From: Pohlia nutans
Taxonomy: Eukaryota > Streptophyta > Bryopsida > Bryales > Mniaceae
Assembly (NCBI GenBank): GCA_022496805.1
Contig: CM040096.1
Location: forward strand, 10,789,501 to 10,853,500
DNA length: 64,000 nucleotides
Direction: 5' to 3'
Shown: positions 33,423 through 45,694 of the stretch, one piece after another
How positions within the stretch are numbered: the stretch's first letter is position 1
Layout of the letters: the number at the start of each line of letters is the position of its first letter
Made by a program: the position numbers and the translations under genes
The notes under the pieces: model-generated
Databases searched by the model: none
What the model was told of the DNA's origin: nothing
Seen by the model: the letters and a program-made list of their open reading frames with translations, nothing else

Positions 33423-34880
33423 GGCTAGTGTAGCCTAGTGTTGTTGGCCCAATGTTCCTCATGATTTAACCACAATATGCTTTTTGATTTTACTTTTAAA
33501 AAAATTTAAATTCATGATTTAATTCAATTTATGGTGGCAAAATTTGATTAAAATTCATGACTTTCACACCATAGGTCCAAAAGTTACAAAACAACTTTGG
33601 TGCACCCCTACTCGTTAAGAACTTTCTAATTGTACCCAGAACGCAGCCGGCGGGGCGCACAGTCATGGCAACGATATATACAAATAAAGAAACAAAATAA
33701 AACAAACTACCTTCTTTAATAGTTAGACAAGATTTAAAATTGCTCTTGTTACTACACCTCTATCAACAAGGGTTTTATATACTGTAAAAAGAAAAACACG
33801 AATGAAATGTGCACAATAACAATGTGCTAGAAATATGTAAAAAAAAAACTTACATAACGCTTCGAAATTAGGATCTCCAAATACGTCCAAAACACCTCTT
33901 GACGTGTTCTTCAACTCGGTTCTTCAATACCCACAAATTTCTTTGTCGCTAATATAGAGTAGAGACCACCTTTTGCTTTGCTTTTAGATATTTTCAAACC
34001 TCTTTGTCTCTACACGTTTTTTCTCACCACTCTCTTTATATCTTAGTTTTCTACAAACCTTTTCATCATCAACAACCAGTTTCACTTATGTCTTCTCAAA
34101 ACTAGCAAGAAATCCTTCCACTGTGCTTTTGCTACCAAAAGATTGCATTCCTCCTTAGTCTTTACCCAAAAAAATTATTTTGTCACCAGATCACCAATAG
34201 ATAGACTGCATCACTTTCAACCAATAACCTTCACTAAATGCACTTGAGAGAAAACTACATAAATTCAAGAACCACAAACTAAGGAAAAAACCAAGAAGAA
34301 AAGAGAAGATGAGAGAGAATGATCGAGAACTGAAAATCCTCTTAAACCTCACCTAAACCCTAATCACTACCAATTCTAGATATCATTAACCCTAGCCGAC
34401 ACTAGCCCTAGGTCCTAGCTGCAATAAAAACATCACCCTAATTGTCATGTCCATCTAAAATGCATCCATCTAGCATGCCTGGTCAACAAATACCAGTTGT
34501 TCATAACAATTATTGCAATATAGTTTACCACTGCCACAATTTATCTACTTACACAATTTTATCCAATATAGGCATAGTTTTATTGCCCCTCCTGCTCTCT
34601 GCTAAATACATAATTAGCAATTTCACATGTTCGAGATTGAATTTCTAAACACACTAGTGTATTCTTGTGCCGTTGGCCCAATATTCCCCGTGATCTACCC
34701 ATGCTTTTTGTATTATTTGATTTTTAAAATATTTTATTCAGAATATAATATAATTTATGGTGATAAAATTACTTAAAAATTCATAAATTCCATACTGTGG
34801 GTCCAAAAGCAACTAAACAATTTTATTGCACCCCTCCTCATTGAGAGCTTTTCAATAATGCCAAGAACGACATTAAAAAC
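33423..34880 (+). repeat. Pair of diverged direct repeats about 1.2 kb apart
   Basis: About 33432-33640 and 34660-34875 share GTTGGCCCAAT.TTCC, TTTATGGTG, the block around GGTCCAAAAG, and TGCACCCCT.CTC then AGAACG. Two direct repeats flanking about 1 kb could be the long terminal repeats of a small defective retroelement. No TG...CA ends, primer-binding site or coding region were identified, so this is only a repeat call. Confidence 0.45.
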
Positions 34881-35095
34881 TCCCATTTCCATTTTTCTAT
34901 AATTTAATTCAATTTAAACACTACTAACTCCTCCCCACAATACATGCTTCAAAAAATGTAGTGAAATTCCTTATTATCACATTTACATACAATTGCTTGT
35001 GATAGTTTAAATACAAAAGGAGTTTGCAAATTTTCAATCGAGCTTGTAAATATTTTTAGCTTAAATTTGTAGAAATCAAATAACGAGCTTGGTTA

Positions 35096-35174
35096 TCCTC
35101 TCTATCCCATAAAAGGCCATGAAATTACTATGCTGCATAGTAGTTTTCATGGTCTTTTTATGGGACAGAGGGAG
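35096..35174. mobile_element. Stowaway-like miniature element, 79 bp
   Basis: Almost a full-length hairpin: CTATCCCATAAAAGGCCATG against CATGGTCTTTTTATGGGACA. The right end is GGACAGAGGGAG. TA flanks both sides (35094-35095, 35175-35176). Shares the CTCCCTCYGTCC terminus with the element at 18098. Confidence 0.82.
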
Positions 35175-35499
35175 TACTACATAAGGTTCTTAAGCCCCTC
35201 TATGAAACACCTTAGCATTATTCCCATATCATTGTAGCAAATACGGGAATCATGGCCATTATTCCCGAATCATTGTAGCAGAAACCTGAATCATAGCAAG
35301 TCCATGTCATCTTTAGCTAAAGATTGGGTGGTGTGACATTGTGTTTAATATTAAAGCCTCTACAATGCTACTATTGAAAAGGGTGGACTCCACTAACTGC
35401 TAAAGAACCTTATGAGCAGTGAAAAAATTATTGGCGAATTGTCACAAGAGTCTTACCTGTTTTTGGGCTTGGCTACTTCAACATTAGAATAAATGGGCA

Positions 35500-35665
35500 A
35501 AAATGTGAATGAAATCATCAAAGTCTTCTCAAAAAATACTAGAAATCGTCATTATTTGGATGAAAGCACCTTCTATTAGATAATTTTATGGACGAGCATA
35601 TATATATGTATGGATGAATTCATCTTTTTTTTTCCTTACCTGGCTACATTCCAGGGTGCGTGTCG
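35500..35665 (+). repeat. Dispersed repeat, copy 2
   Basis: Counterpart of 12075-12217, ending CCAGGGTGCGTGTCG. It stands just before the TTAA element at 35684. Confidence 0.55.
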
Positions 35666-35683
35666 TTCAACGAACAGGATTTC

Positions 35684-36229
35684 TTAACCCTTAAACGTAC
35701 CACTCCTTTGTAGGAAGGTCAAACTACACAATTTAGCCTTCAAGATTTATCAAAATATATTTTGTAATATTTTTCATGCATGGAATTGAATGTTTCCTAT
35801 CAGTCTTGAAATTCTCAGATTTTTTTGATTTAATACGGCCTTTTTAACAAATTTTTAAGTCAAATACTTCAAAAAATAATTTTTATTACAAAAAAGCTTT
35901 AAAAAGTTAATATTTTTTGGGAGCAGGTACAAATTACAATGGAGAATCACCTTATATGTTTTCCATAGAAATTTTTTATTTAAATTTTGTAATTCGAAAG
36001 GTGAACATCCTATGTAGTGTAATTCAAACCTTGAGCTACAAAGCTTGCACAAGCAATAAAATACTCAATAATTGGAATTTTTAAGATTTGAAAAGTGGAG
36101 TTCAAACTAGACTTAATAAACTTCATTTTCTTAATTGGGTGTATTAGCAACAAAAGTCGTCTTCAAGATCAAAATTGGGTTTGACCAACAAACGTCCAGA
36201 AACTGGATGCCTGGACGTTTAGGAGTTAA
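35684..36229 (-). mobile_element. TTAA element family III, complete
   Basis: 546 bp. Left end TTAACCCTTAAACGTACC; right end GACGTTTAGGAGTTAA. Nearly identical to 60371-60917 in the opposite orientation. From the right end a hairpin CATCCA-GTTTC-TGGACG starts 20 bp in (one G-T pair). Confidence 0.9.
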
Positions 36230-36791
36230 AGTTTTCGCTGCTTATGAGGATGATGACTTCTTATTCTACAAAATAAACCATGTTTTTGAAGAAAAAAAAG
36301 TCAACTAAGATTATTTTTCTCTATTTTAAAAGAAAGGGTCGGGCACTACAGTATGGTGATCTCACTGACCTTATTTAGGACATCCAAGGACAATCCAAAG
36401 CCTTTAAATGGTTCATATTCGTTGGTACACTGTTGACCATAGGTTCATCTGTATAATAATACTGAAAGGAAGAAGCTGATGAGATGTTGCCCACCTGCAA
36501 CCAACATGAATTATTGATGCGTGCTCAAGTATCCAGGTTGAATTCGTGCAGTATTTGCTTTCTTTTCATTTTCTTGTTTCATGCATGTGCAGTTGATCAC
36601 GTAAGCTCATGCTGTTGACAGTTTCTCACAGTATTTGCATTGAAGGTACCCGTTACAAATTGCTCAAAGTCTTTAGGTGTTTTCTTGTTTGGACAAATAA
36701 GTTGGCAAATTCAAAGTTGAATACGGAACCGTACCAACATAGCAGGTTTGTCAATAGTAGAAAGGTGGTATTTGGGCACCAAGGAATCAAG
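36230..36791. other. Spacer
   Basis: No supported gene. An 83-residue open frame at 36609 runs into family IV repeat sequence and is not called. Confidence 0.35.
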
Positions 36792-37305
36792 TTTACCCCT
36801 AGAGTGAGTCTAGTATGGCCACACTTGATCGTTTTCAGCCAAACGGTGACTTTCACCTAATTCCTTATTTCAAATGAAAATGGTCCCAACTAAGAAAGTG
36901 TGGGGGCTATTTCCTACTTTCTAGCCCAATTTACAATTCTTCAAAATTGTTAATTTTTTTTTCCACAACACTTTAAAGCTCATATCCCTAAAATTCCAAT
37001 TTCCACTGCGGAATTTTATTTATAATTGAATTTATTTTCATGTAAGCTCAAGAAGCATGCCACCTATACCTTGTTGTTTATCACTATTTAAAGCATTTTT
37101 GTAATTACTACGACTATTACAAGAGATTTTTTTTGAAAAATCTTATAAAATTCAAATTTCTTAAAATAATTATGAAAAAATCAGGGTAAATTGGTTTGAC
37201 AATAGCTTATATAAGAAAAATACTAGAAAAATAAAATATATTTCAAAATGTGAGAAATTGATGAGGTTTGACTGGGTAAATGTAGTGTGCACGCTTAGGG
37301 GTTAA
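36792..37305 (+). mobile_element. TTAA element family IV
   Basis: Left end TTTACCCCTAGAGTG (TTAA mutated), right end CGCTTAGGGGTTAA at 37305. Related to the truncated copy at 42091 (TTTCAAATGAAAATGGTCC, AAGAAAGTGTGG). No hairpin at the 20-bp position, unlike the other families. Confidence 0.7.
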
Positions 37306-38028
37306 AGCATGGTGCCCAAGGTTCATATTGACACCAAGTTAGTGTCAATATGGGCCGTGGACACTATGCTCTAATACTATTCCTTGATGCACAAGTACAA
37401 CTTTTCTACTAGTGTGTACAAGTCGTGTCAAATAATTTAATTATTTTGATGCTATCTAGACTACATTGTGGATTATAACCAATGCCTATGTGATTTGTGG
37501 CAAAATAAATTTATCAAACTAAAAATAAATAAGTAAAATTATATAAACCTTCTATGCAGATACAGTTCTGAATAAAGCGGATATGTTACCAATCTGTCAA
37601 ATGTAAATTACAGATGTGTGAATGTTGTACATTTCATAAACTTTATGTGAGGGTCAGGTTTGACAACCTGGTGTTAAATTTCCACGTCAGATTTTAAGAG
37701 GTCCGTGTCACCCTAAACCAATCACAAGATGATGTCTAGCACTTTTCAACGAAACAAATTAATGTATGCCCAATCTGATGATAAAATACGGTATCACATT
37801 ATTTTTTTGAAATAACGTCGAGGGCCATTTTATGACCCTTAAACCCCTAATTGCATGAGCGACCAAAAATTTCAGCTCAAATCTGTAAGGGCAATTTAAT
37901 TCCCCTGATCGGTTTAAATTTTTTTACAGGAAATACTAAGAGTTAAATTTTAGGTTTTTTTTATTTTCAACCAAAAAAAGGGTAAATTTTCTATTTTAGG
38001 GAGAGACTCAAACTTTGGCACTTATGTC
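37306..38028. other. Spacer with a family V remnant
   Basis: CTTTTCTACTAGTG at 37401 looks like a lone CACTA right end. At 37839 TTAAACCCCTAATTGC begins a damaged family V left end in which one hairpin arm has been deleted (CGACCA directly followed by AAAATTTCAG). Confidence 0.4.
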
Positions 38029-38602
38029 TCAGCCCCTAACTGCCTAACCAACCATATTTGATCCATCAAAATTTCAAAGATTACCAAAATTTCAGCCAAC
38101 TATAAATGTTCATATCTTATGCAAAGTAACAATTTTTGAGCATGATTTTTCCCCTTGTAGATATTCAAATTGATCAACCTTTCCAAATAAAAGACTTTAA
38201 AAAATATTTATTGATATCCTCTAAAGCCCTCAAAGTGACAGCATCTCAAATTGTCACAAATTTGAAAATTTGCTCGGAATGAAATCTTTAGGTTTTTTAT
38301 CAAATAAAATTAGTTCTAACATGAACAAGGTAACCACCATGTAAAACCAATGTTTTTGACCTATCATACTTGATTCAAGTCAAAACGACTAAACGTGCAT
38401 TTTTTATGAATTTTCAAAGATAATTCATATAAATTGATTATTAAATAATCCATAGCATTTTTCCAAAATTGAATTGTAAGAATGTTGTCTTATTGTTGTG
38501 CTCTACATATATTTAAGGTTTGTAAGTCATAAAAGTTGAGTACAACGGACATTATAACACGTCTAGTTTCTTAAGAAAACCCTTGGGTACTTAGGGGTTA
38601 AC
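38029..38602 (+). mobile_element. TTAA element family V (first link of a chain)
   Basis: Left end TCAGCCCCTAACTGCC (TTAA mutated), right end TACTTAGGGGTTAA. Matches 40937-41515. Its right TTAA (38599-38602) is also the left TTAA of the next element. Confidence 0.85.
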
Positions 38603-39134
38603 GCACTTGCGTTCATATAAGGGAAGATGAACAGATTGCAACCTTTCTCAACACTACATCCTCTACAGTTTTTCATTCATCCAAATTTCTTTTGGTTTTT
38701 TGCTAGTTGACTATCATTTGTACGGTATGGATTTTCGAAATAAGATATTGTGATTTTTTGAAAAACAATACAATTGGTTTATGTCAAGTTTCATTCTTAG
38801 TTCAAAAAGTGAGACCTTAAACATGATTTTCCAAAATAAGTAGAATCAAATAATGGAAACCATGCCATCTCGTAGTGCATGTTATCCCAATTTCATCACA
38901 ATATTTTTAAACATTTTTTGGTTTATTTGGGATTTTTAATTGAATTTCAAGAGAAAACCTTGCAAAATTATTTGAAATATATATTAAAAAATATGATAAA
39001 TCCAACCGTACAATGTGATCTTCAAATTGACATTTACAACTTTGATTTGTACATCAACTACATCTTTGTTTTTCATCAAACATTTTATAACAAATCTTTG
39101 AAAACAGTGTTGAATCGGGACGTTAAAGGGTTAA
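38599..39134 (+). mobile_element. TTAA element family VI (second link of a chain)
   Basis: Begins TTAACGCACTTGCG and ends CGTTAAAGGGTTAA. Related to 44317-44862, but about 8 bp near the left end are missing. Shares one TTAA with the neighbour on each side. Confidence 0.82.
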
Positions 39135-39952
39135 CCCTTTAGTGCTCAGCAAACCAAATTATAGTCACTGAGGTGTCGGTAATGCAAATAACATAAAATC
39201 CGTGAAGAATTGGATTTTGAATTGTGAAGTTGAGAGTTGGAGATTTATAATACACACGAGAATACACATCTTCTAGAAAAAGAAATTTTCAATTTGGAGT
39301 TGTGCAACTATCAAAATACCTATGAACAAAACGCGAAAATACTACAAATACTTGAAAATACAATAAATACTTGCAAATACAACACATGTACGATGCGGTA
39401 TTTCTTGTGTTTGGAAGTTTTTTTTAATCTTGTTTTATTCTTTTGGATCGTGTTCTCTTGTTCATGTTCCATTACTATATGTATTCTGATCTTGATCCGC
39501 ATACCAACTCCTTTCATATTTTAATGTATATTATTTTGTCCTAAACCGTACATGTATAAGTCACTCACTTATAACATTCACAATAATCATGTGTTAGTCC
39601 GTTCTTGATATGAAAGATTGCAATGGAAAGGTGTTGACATAGGTAATTGTTGAACCTCTTCACTTTCATTTTTTGAAAATTTAACCCAAATTCTATTTAA
39701 CTTTGAAATCACACCCTCCAAAATCTCATTTTCAAGTGTGCATTATGTAGTTCAAAGACATACTATGATCTTCCAATCCCACCATTGGATGATTCTTTAA
39801 TTTTGACAAAATATCTCCACTCCAGTTGAGAATACAATTGTTTGCTTACATTCTAATTTAATCCACTCTATTTCTGATAGTATCAACTGTAGTGGAAAAA
39901 CCCAGTGAAATCTAATGAACCCAACTACAGTACCTTGAGAGGTAAAGGGTAA
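39131..39952 (+). mobile_element. TTAA element family A, uninterrupted (third link of a chain)
   Basis: 822 bp, begins TTAACCCTTTAGTGCTC, ends GAGGTAAAGGGTAA (slightly mutated). Serves as the empty-site reference for the insertion at 7328. Confidence 0.85.
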
Positions 39953-40364
39953 GGATTCTCAGACAATGAAAACTAATATAATTTTTCATGAATTTCTAGG
40001 TTGTGGAGAAAGTTAAAATTGATTGACTTTTACATGAGAAATTTCAGAATATTCCACGTTGTCAAATTGTTAGGTGTTCAAAATACAAGCCAAAAAAAAC
40101 TCGAATTGATACATGTATTCAACTTTTTAATTGTAGCCATGTGGAGATGACCTAGAAATAAAAACTTGACTACTAAATGCATGTAAATTGCATGAAAGTT
40201 TACAACCTCGAGGGGACAATTCAACTGCATTGCAATGACATGTTTTATGGAACAGAATTGGAGGTAGGAACAGAATAAGGTACTTCTATCTTAGACCTTG
40301 TGATAGATTGACTAACATCTTGAAGGTTGGTTTCAACTACGTTATAACTAAGTAGTCTTCAGTT
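39953..40364. other. Spacer
   Basis: No gene or repeat recognised. Confidence 0.35.
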
Positions 40365-40940
40365 TTAACCCTTAACTGTCCAACCATGCATATTTTGCAT
40401 GATGTACAAAAGTGAACTTTGTTTTCTCATCCATCACGCACTTCTTGCAGTGTGAATTTTTTACTAAATTTTTTATGGGAAGTTAGCTCATGCATGTGTG
40501 ACCCGATTAGAAAGTTGATGATTTATGAGACTTTATGTCTCATTTCATGTTGGAGTGCTTCACCAAAAAAATTGAAGATTTTAGTCTAAAAGTGCTTTTG
40601 AAAAAGTCAACTCATAAAATTAAGCAACCAAAAAAAATTCCAAAAGTGACTACACTTAGAGTATTGCAATTCAACCCATCACAACAAATTTCATCCCCAA
40701 ATTGTCAATATCTTATTTGTAATCAAATTACAAAATAATTTTGAATTTTAAGTTTAAAAATCAATACATAAATATTGGTGATAGCAATTGCAAATCTAAC
40801 TGTATGAATAGAATCTAAAATTCATAATGTACAACTTGTATTCATATATCAAGTTCAAAATATCCCTCTTAGTTGCATTTTACAATGCATCTTTGCAAAA
40901 CTGCTCAATTTGGACAGGAGTGAGGATGTTTAGGGGTTAA
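40365..40940 (+). mobile_element. TTAA element family I, complete
   Basis: 576 bp. Begins TTAACCCTTAACTGTCC and ends GGATGTTTAGGGGTTAA. Hairpin CATGCA-TATTT-TGCATG at 40385-40401, exactly 20 bp in, with a stem different from that of the copy at 7328 but fully paired. Shares its right TTAA with the next element. Confidence 0.9.
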
Positions 40941-41515
40941 CCCCTAACTGCCTAATCGACCATATATGGTCGATCCAAAATTTCAGAGTTTAAATAAAGT
41001 TCAGCCCACTTTAAACGTCCATAACTTTTGCAAAAATAACAATTTTTGAGCGTCATTTCTTTTCCCTTGTAGATATTGAAATTGAGCAACTTTTCCAAAA
41101 AGAAATTTTGAAAAAACGTTTACCGATTTTCCTCTAAAGCCCTCAAAGTGACAGCATCTCAAATTGTCACAATTTTGAAAATCTGCCCGGAATGGAATCT
41201 TTAAGTTTTCTACCAAATAAGATTAGTTCTAAGATGAACAAGGTAACCACCATATAAAACCAATGTTTTTGACCTATCATACTTGATTCCAAGTCAAAAT
41301 GACTAAACATGTATTTTTTATGAATTTTCAAAGAAAATTCTTATAAATTGATTATTAAATAATTCGTAGCATTTTTCCAAAATTTAACCGTATGGATGTT
41401 GTGTTACTGTTGTGCTCTACATATGTTTAAAAATTGAAGCTCATAAAAGTTGAGTAAGATGGACATTATGACACATCTAGCATTTCAAGAAAACCCTTGG
41501 GCACTTAGGGGTTAA
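40937..41515 (+). mobile_element. TTAA element family V, complete
   Basis: 579 bp. Begins TTAACCCCTAACTGCC, ends GCACTTAGGGGTTAA. Hairpin CGACCA-TATA-TGGTCG at 40957-40972. The outer 20 bp are almost those of family I while the interior is unrelated. Confidence 0.9.
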
Positions 41516-41549
41516 AATGACAAATTATTTTGAGTTGTAGTCCCTACAA

Positions 41550-41701
41550 ACCTCACTTTCTGGTTCGGCAAAAAATACTTAAAAACGTCAAGAATTATGC
41601 CATGTGTTGTTTTCACATTGGTTGGGGCCCAAGTGAATCCTAGATGGAAATAGATGGAAATTACCTTTCAGCACTCCAATTGCCGAACCAGAAAGTGAGG
41701 T
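41550..41701. mobile_element. Miniature inverted-repeat element, 152 bp
   Basis: Perfect 21-bp terminal inverted repeats: ACCTCACTTTCTGGTTCGGC plus A at 41550-41570, and the exact complement at 41681-41701. Target duplication not clear, superfamily not assigned. Confidence 0.78.
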
Positions 41702-42090
41702 ACGGCAGGCAGACTTGTTTGACCATGGTCTAACATATCTTTTTTATGCCTCATTTCATTTGGTGTTGGGAGATTGCTCATCCTTCTGGATGTATGGGAT
41801 TCTTTGGACTTTCGTTCAAACTTTGCAATCAAGTTTCATAACTTATCACTGTTGACAGGGTTGACTTTAGCATGGCATGTGAAAATGGTGCATTGCAGCT
41901 GCATCACAAATCATTCAAAAGATTGGGATAACTTACTTGGTGGAGAGTGAGCTCTTCATCATCACATCATTCATTCAGGTACATTGCTATCATTGACACC
42001 AGCATCTTTTTTTCTTTTTTTTTTCTCTTTTCTTCTTTTTTGTTAGGAGATAGTTTAGTATTATTTTTGCTACTTATCATCATAACGCTC

Positions 42091-42550
42091 TTAGTCCCTA
42101 AGCCTGCAAGGAGTCCGGTGGGGCCATGTTTGTTCGTTTTTCAGTCAAACGTCCATTTTTACCGAGTTCCTAATTTCAAATGAAAATGGTCCTTAGTAAG
42201 AAAGTGTGGAGGTTATCTTTTACTTTTTCAGTCCAATTTACCATTCTTCAAAATTGTTAAAATTGTGTCTTTTACAACACTTTAAAGTTCAAAACCCTAA
42301 AATTCCAATATACACTATAGAAAAAGTTTTTATATGAATTTTTTTTGTGTAAGCTCAAGAAGCATGCCACCTACACCTCGATGTTCATCACTATAATTTG
42401 CATTTTCCCTAAAAAATTCATACTATTCTGAGCATTTTTGTAATCAGTATGATTTTTACAAGAAAAAAACCTTAGAAAAATGTTATAAAATTTATTTTTA
42501 TTTACATATTTACAAAAAAATCAAGCTAAATCGGTTTAACAATAGCATAT
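42091..42550 (+). repeat. TTAA element family IV, truncated
   Basis: Begins TTAGTCCCTAAGCC and follows the 36792 copy (TTTCAAATGAAAATGGTCC, TCAAGAAGCATGCCACCTA) until about 42550. There it meets sequence related to the hAT element at 17083. Right terminus absent. Confidence 0.6.
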
Positions 42551-43545
42551 GTAACACCTAATTAACACTTAGATTAGATCATAGTATAACACATGTGGTA
42601 TCACTTGGGAATTACCTAAGTGTTACCTAGGTGCTATTTAGGCAATTCCTAAATGATACATGGGTGATACGTGGATTTAACCTCTAAATGTCCAACCGTC
42701 CAGAAAGTGGACGATGTATAGAATCAAACACAATTTTCTCATCTATCATTGATTTTTAGCAGTGTGGATCTTTTACAATAGGTTTTATGGGAAGTTACCT
42801 TCATGCTTGTGTGATCCGTTTAGAATGGGATGATTTGTGAATTTTTTATGCCTCATTTCATGTTGTAGTGATTCACCCAAAATTTCAAAGATTTCGGTGT
42901 AAAAGTGCTCTTAAAAAGTCAACTCATAAAATTAAGCAATCAAAAATCTCCAAAAATCACTACACTTAGAGTATTACATTTCAACCAATCACAACAAATT
43001 TCATGTACAAATTATCAATATCTTATTCGTAATCAAATTACAAAAGAATTCTCAATTTTAAGTTTCAAATTTTATACAAAATATTGATGACAACATTCAT
43101 AGATTTAACCGTATGGATAGAATCAAAAATTCATAATGTACAACTTTTATTCATATATCAAGTTCAAAATATCCCTCTTAGTTACATTTTATAAGACACC
43201 TTTGAAATTCTCTAAATCTAGAGACGGGTGAAGACGTTTAGGGTTAAACAGGCTACACATCTTCACTCTATGTAGGAAATTTGGCTATTATTCCTCCTTT
43301 TTTCAAAAATCCTTTGTTGGCTCTGACCATAGGGAAAAGGCATTGCGGGGACATCCATTTTCTTGGGTTAAATACCATTGTAGCAAACATATTCCATCCA
43401 TGATTCCATTGAAATGCATTCTCACCCATCACCTGTTATGTTCCGGGCATAGCTCCTCGTAGTGTAGCTGCTTGTTTCAATTAGCGAGCCCAAATTTCAT
43501 GTTGCAATTTGACTAAAATTAGCAACAGATAAATCAGTGATTGAT
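42551..43545. repeat. Diverged hAT-like element interrupted by a TTAA element
   Basis: About 42600-42676 and 43248-43545 align in order with the hAT element at 17083-17389 (TTACCTAGGTGCTATTTAGG, then TGTAGGAAAT.TGGCTATTATT, and the closing GCAATTTG.CTAAAA.TAGCAA). A family I element sits exactly between the two halves. The outer ends are too decayed to define. Confidence 0.55.
42677..43247 (+). mobile_element. TTAA element family I inserted in the hAT-like repeat
   Basis: 571 bp, begins TTAACCTCTAAATGTCC, ends GACGTTTAGGGTTAA. Hairpin CGTCCA-GAAAG-TGGACG at 42697-42713. The uninterrupted relative at 17250-17253 has a single TTAA at the matching position. Confidence 0.9.
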
Positions 43546-43596
43546 ATTGACTAGGTTGCTAGTACAGTAAGATCGGCCGTGGCTAGATACAAGGTT

Positions 43597-43716
43597 TACT
43601 AGTAGAAAAGATGGCATTGCCGAGGGAGTTGCCCAAGCATGTGGTGTCCAATTCCATGCATGCACAGTGCCTTTGCCTGGGCATCTCCATCGAGAATGCC
43701 ACCTTTTCTACTAGTG
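43597..43716. mobile_element. CACTA-type miniature element, 120 bp
   Basis: Termini TACTAGTAGAAAAGATGGC and GCCACCTTTTCTACTAGTG, flanked by GTT on both sides (43594-43596 and 43717-43719). Shares TAGTAGAAAAGRTGGC ends with 61041-61334. Confidence 0.88.
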
Positions 43717-44316
43717 GTTTTTTTGGGACAAATTATCAGATGCTCTCATAAATTTGGGCTTATGTAGCCAATTCCTTTCAAATATTCTCCAATAAAATGA
43801 GGACAACAAATGGGTTATTATTCCAAATAAAAATGTTATCTAGGTACTAGTATAAGGATCTTGAATGTAGCTTGTTGGAATCAAGATATCCATGGGTAAG
43901 GGTTGAGTAAAGGTAAGGCCTCAAGTCCAACATATGAAACTGTAGGTGGAGAGTGAGGTTGGCAATTTGAGTTTTTAAACAAATGTTGATTTTTTTGGTA
44001 AATTATTTTTTCATAAAAGTCTTTTTTCTATTGTGAAAAAAATGCAGGAGCATATTTACAAATATGCTATATGACAATTTCCATTTTTAAAAATAATTAA
44101 ATATTCAATACATACGTGCCAACTTTGCACTCTACCTATATTGTTACTTTTACACCAAATTACATTAGTTATTATCTTTACACCAAAAATCCAAAATGAC
44201 CCCTTCTATTATTACCTATTGTTTTTACATCAAATTTAGTATTGAAAACATAAATTTACATCAAAATTACAATTTTTTAAATTTTATGCTTTCACCTTGA
44301 AAATCATTGTGACTGG
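43717..44316. other. AT-rich spacer
   Basis: No gene or defined repeat seen. Confidence 0.35.
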
Positions 44317-44862
44317 TTAACCCTTAAGTGCACCTACGTCCATATAGTGGATGCTGAACATATTGTGAACCATTTTCTAGACAATAACCAATCACATTTT
44401 TCATCCATCCAAATTTCTCTTAGTTCTTGTGCTAGTTGACTACCATTTGTATGGCATGGATCTTCAAAATAAGATATTGTGATTTTTTTAATTACAAAAA
44501 ATTTGGTTTAGGTAAAGTTTCATTCTCAATTCAAAAAGTGAGCTCTTAAAAATGAATTTCCAAAATAAGTAGAATCAAATAATGGAAAATTTACCACCTC
44601 ATAGCGCATATTATTCCAAATTTGTTACAATTCTTGTTTAAAATTGTTAATTTGGGATTTTAAATTGAATTTCAAAAGAAAACCTTGAAAAATTAACTAA
44701 AATTAATTAATAACAAATATCATAAATCTAATTGTACAAATGTGATCTACACATTGACATTTACAAATTTTCTTTGTACATCAACTCCACTTTTTGTATT
44801 CATCAAACACTTTATAACGCATCTTTGAAATTGGTGCATTATCTTGAACTTTAAAGGGTTAA
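44317..44862 (+). mobile_element. TTAA element family VI, complete
   Basis: 546 bp, begins TTAACCCTTAAGTGCACC, ends CTTTAAAGGGTTAA. Hairpin CGTCCA-TATAG-TGGATG at 44337-44353 (one G-T pair), 20 bp in. Confidence 0.88.
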
Positions 44863-45694
44863 TATCATAGTGTTTAAAAAAATGGTGAAATTGTTAGTAT
44901 TGTGGTGAGTATTATGGTATGATAAATATGTCTTGGTTTCAATGAATAATAGTGTTATTATTTTAATTCAATGTTGTTCATTCTACACTTTTGGCCAATA
45001 ATTCCAAAATTCATGAAAAAGTGAATTATACTATATTTGTAACATAAATTGTGAAAGCGATATCTTTAAAATTCCATTAATTGATATTCACAATCAACAT
45101 TTCATTTTTATTCTATTTAAAGCAATCATGCCAAATTTCACTTACTATAATCAAAAGATCCATTTATAGAAATTTATTTATTTTTAATGTAAAATTTGAT
45201 TAATTTTTTTCGAAGAAATTCTTAAAATTTGATTATATGAACATGTAGAAGACATCAATGTGCACATCAACCGATGTAGAGAAAGATATTTTTAAATTGT
45301 TACCAGTGCTTTGTTTCTCCGCGCACAACCAGTGACGACATGAAAGGCCATGAAATTGAAAAAGATGTGAAAGACTAAGTTACTTTGCATAATGGTCTTA
45401 AGGACGGAATGGAACATAACAAGTCATGGGAAGACCATTCAAGAATGTGAAAGGCAAGGTTACATTATAAAAAGGTTACAATTGTAGAAAATCCTACTCT
45501 AGAAATGACGGCTCGCAACTTGCTTCCATACCATAAATCATAAAGGTTTATGTTCAAGCATTTTAGGTACATTGAATGGCGTATTTAGTGTTCGGGGAGA
45601 ATTGATGTCTTTTACCACAATTTGTTCAAAGGTGAAGAGAAATAGTGTTCTTTGAGACTACATAGGAGTTTGCCACTTGTCATTCCTACTTTCA
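44863..45694. other. AT-rich spacer with dispersed repeat
   Basis: About 45335-45500 is the partner of the repeat at 27806. No gene seen. Confidence 0.4.

Noticed and set aside
33423..34880. LTR retrotransposon
   Set aside because: The direct repeats lack TG/CA ends, a primer-binding site, a polypurine tract and coding sequence.
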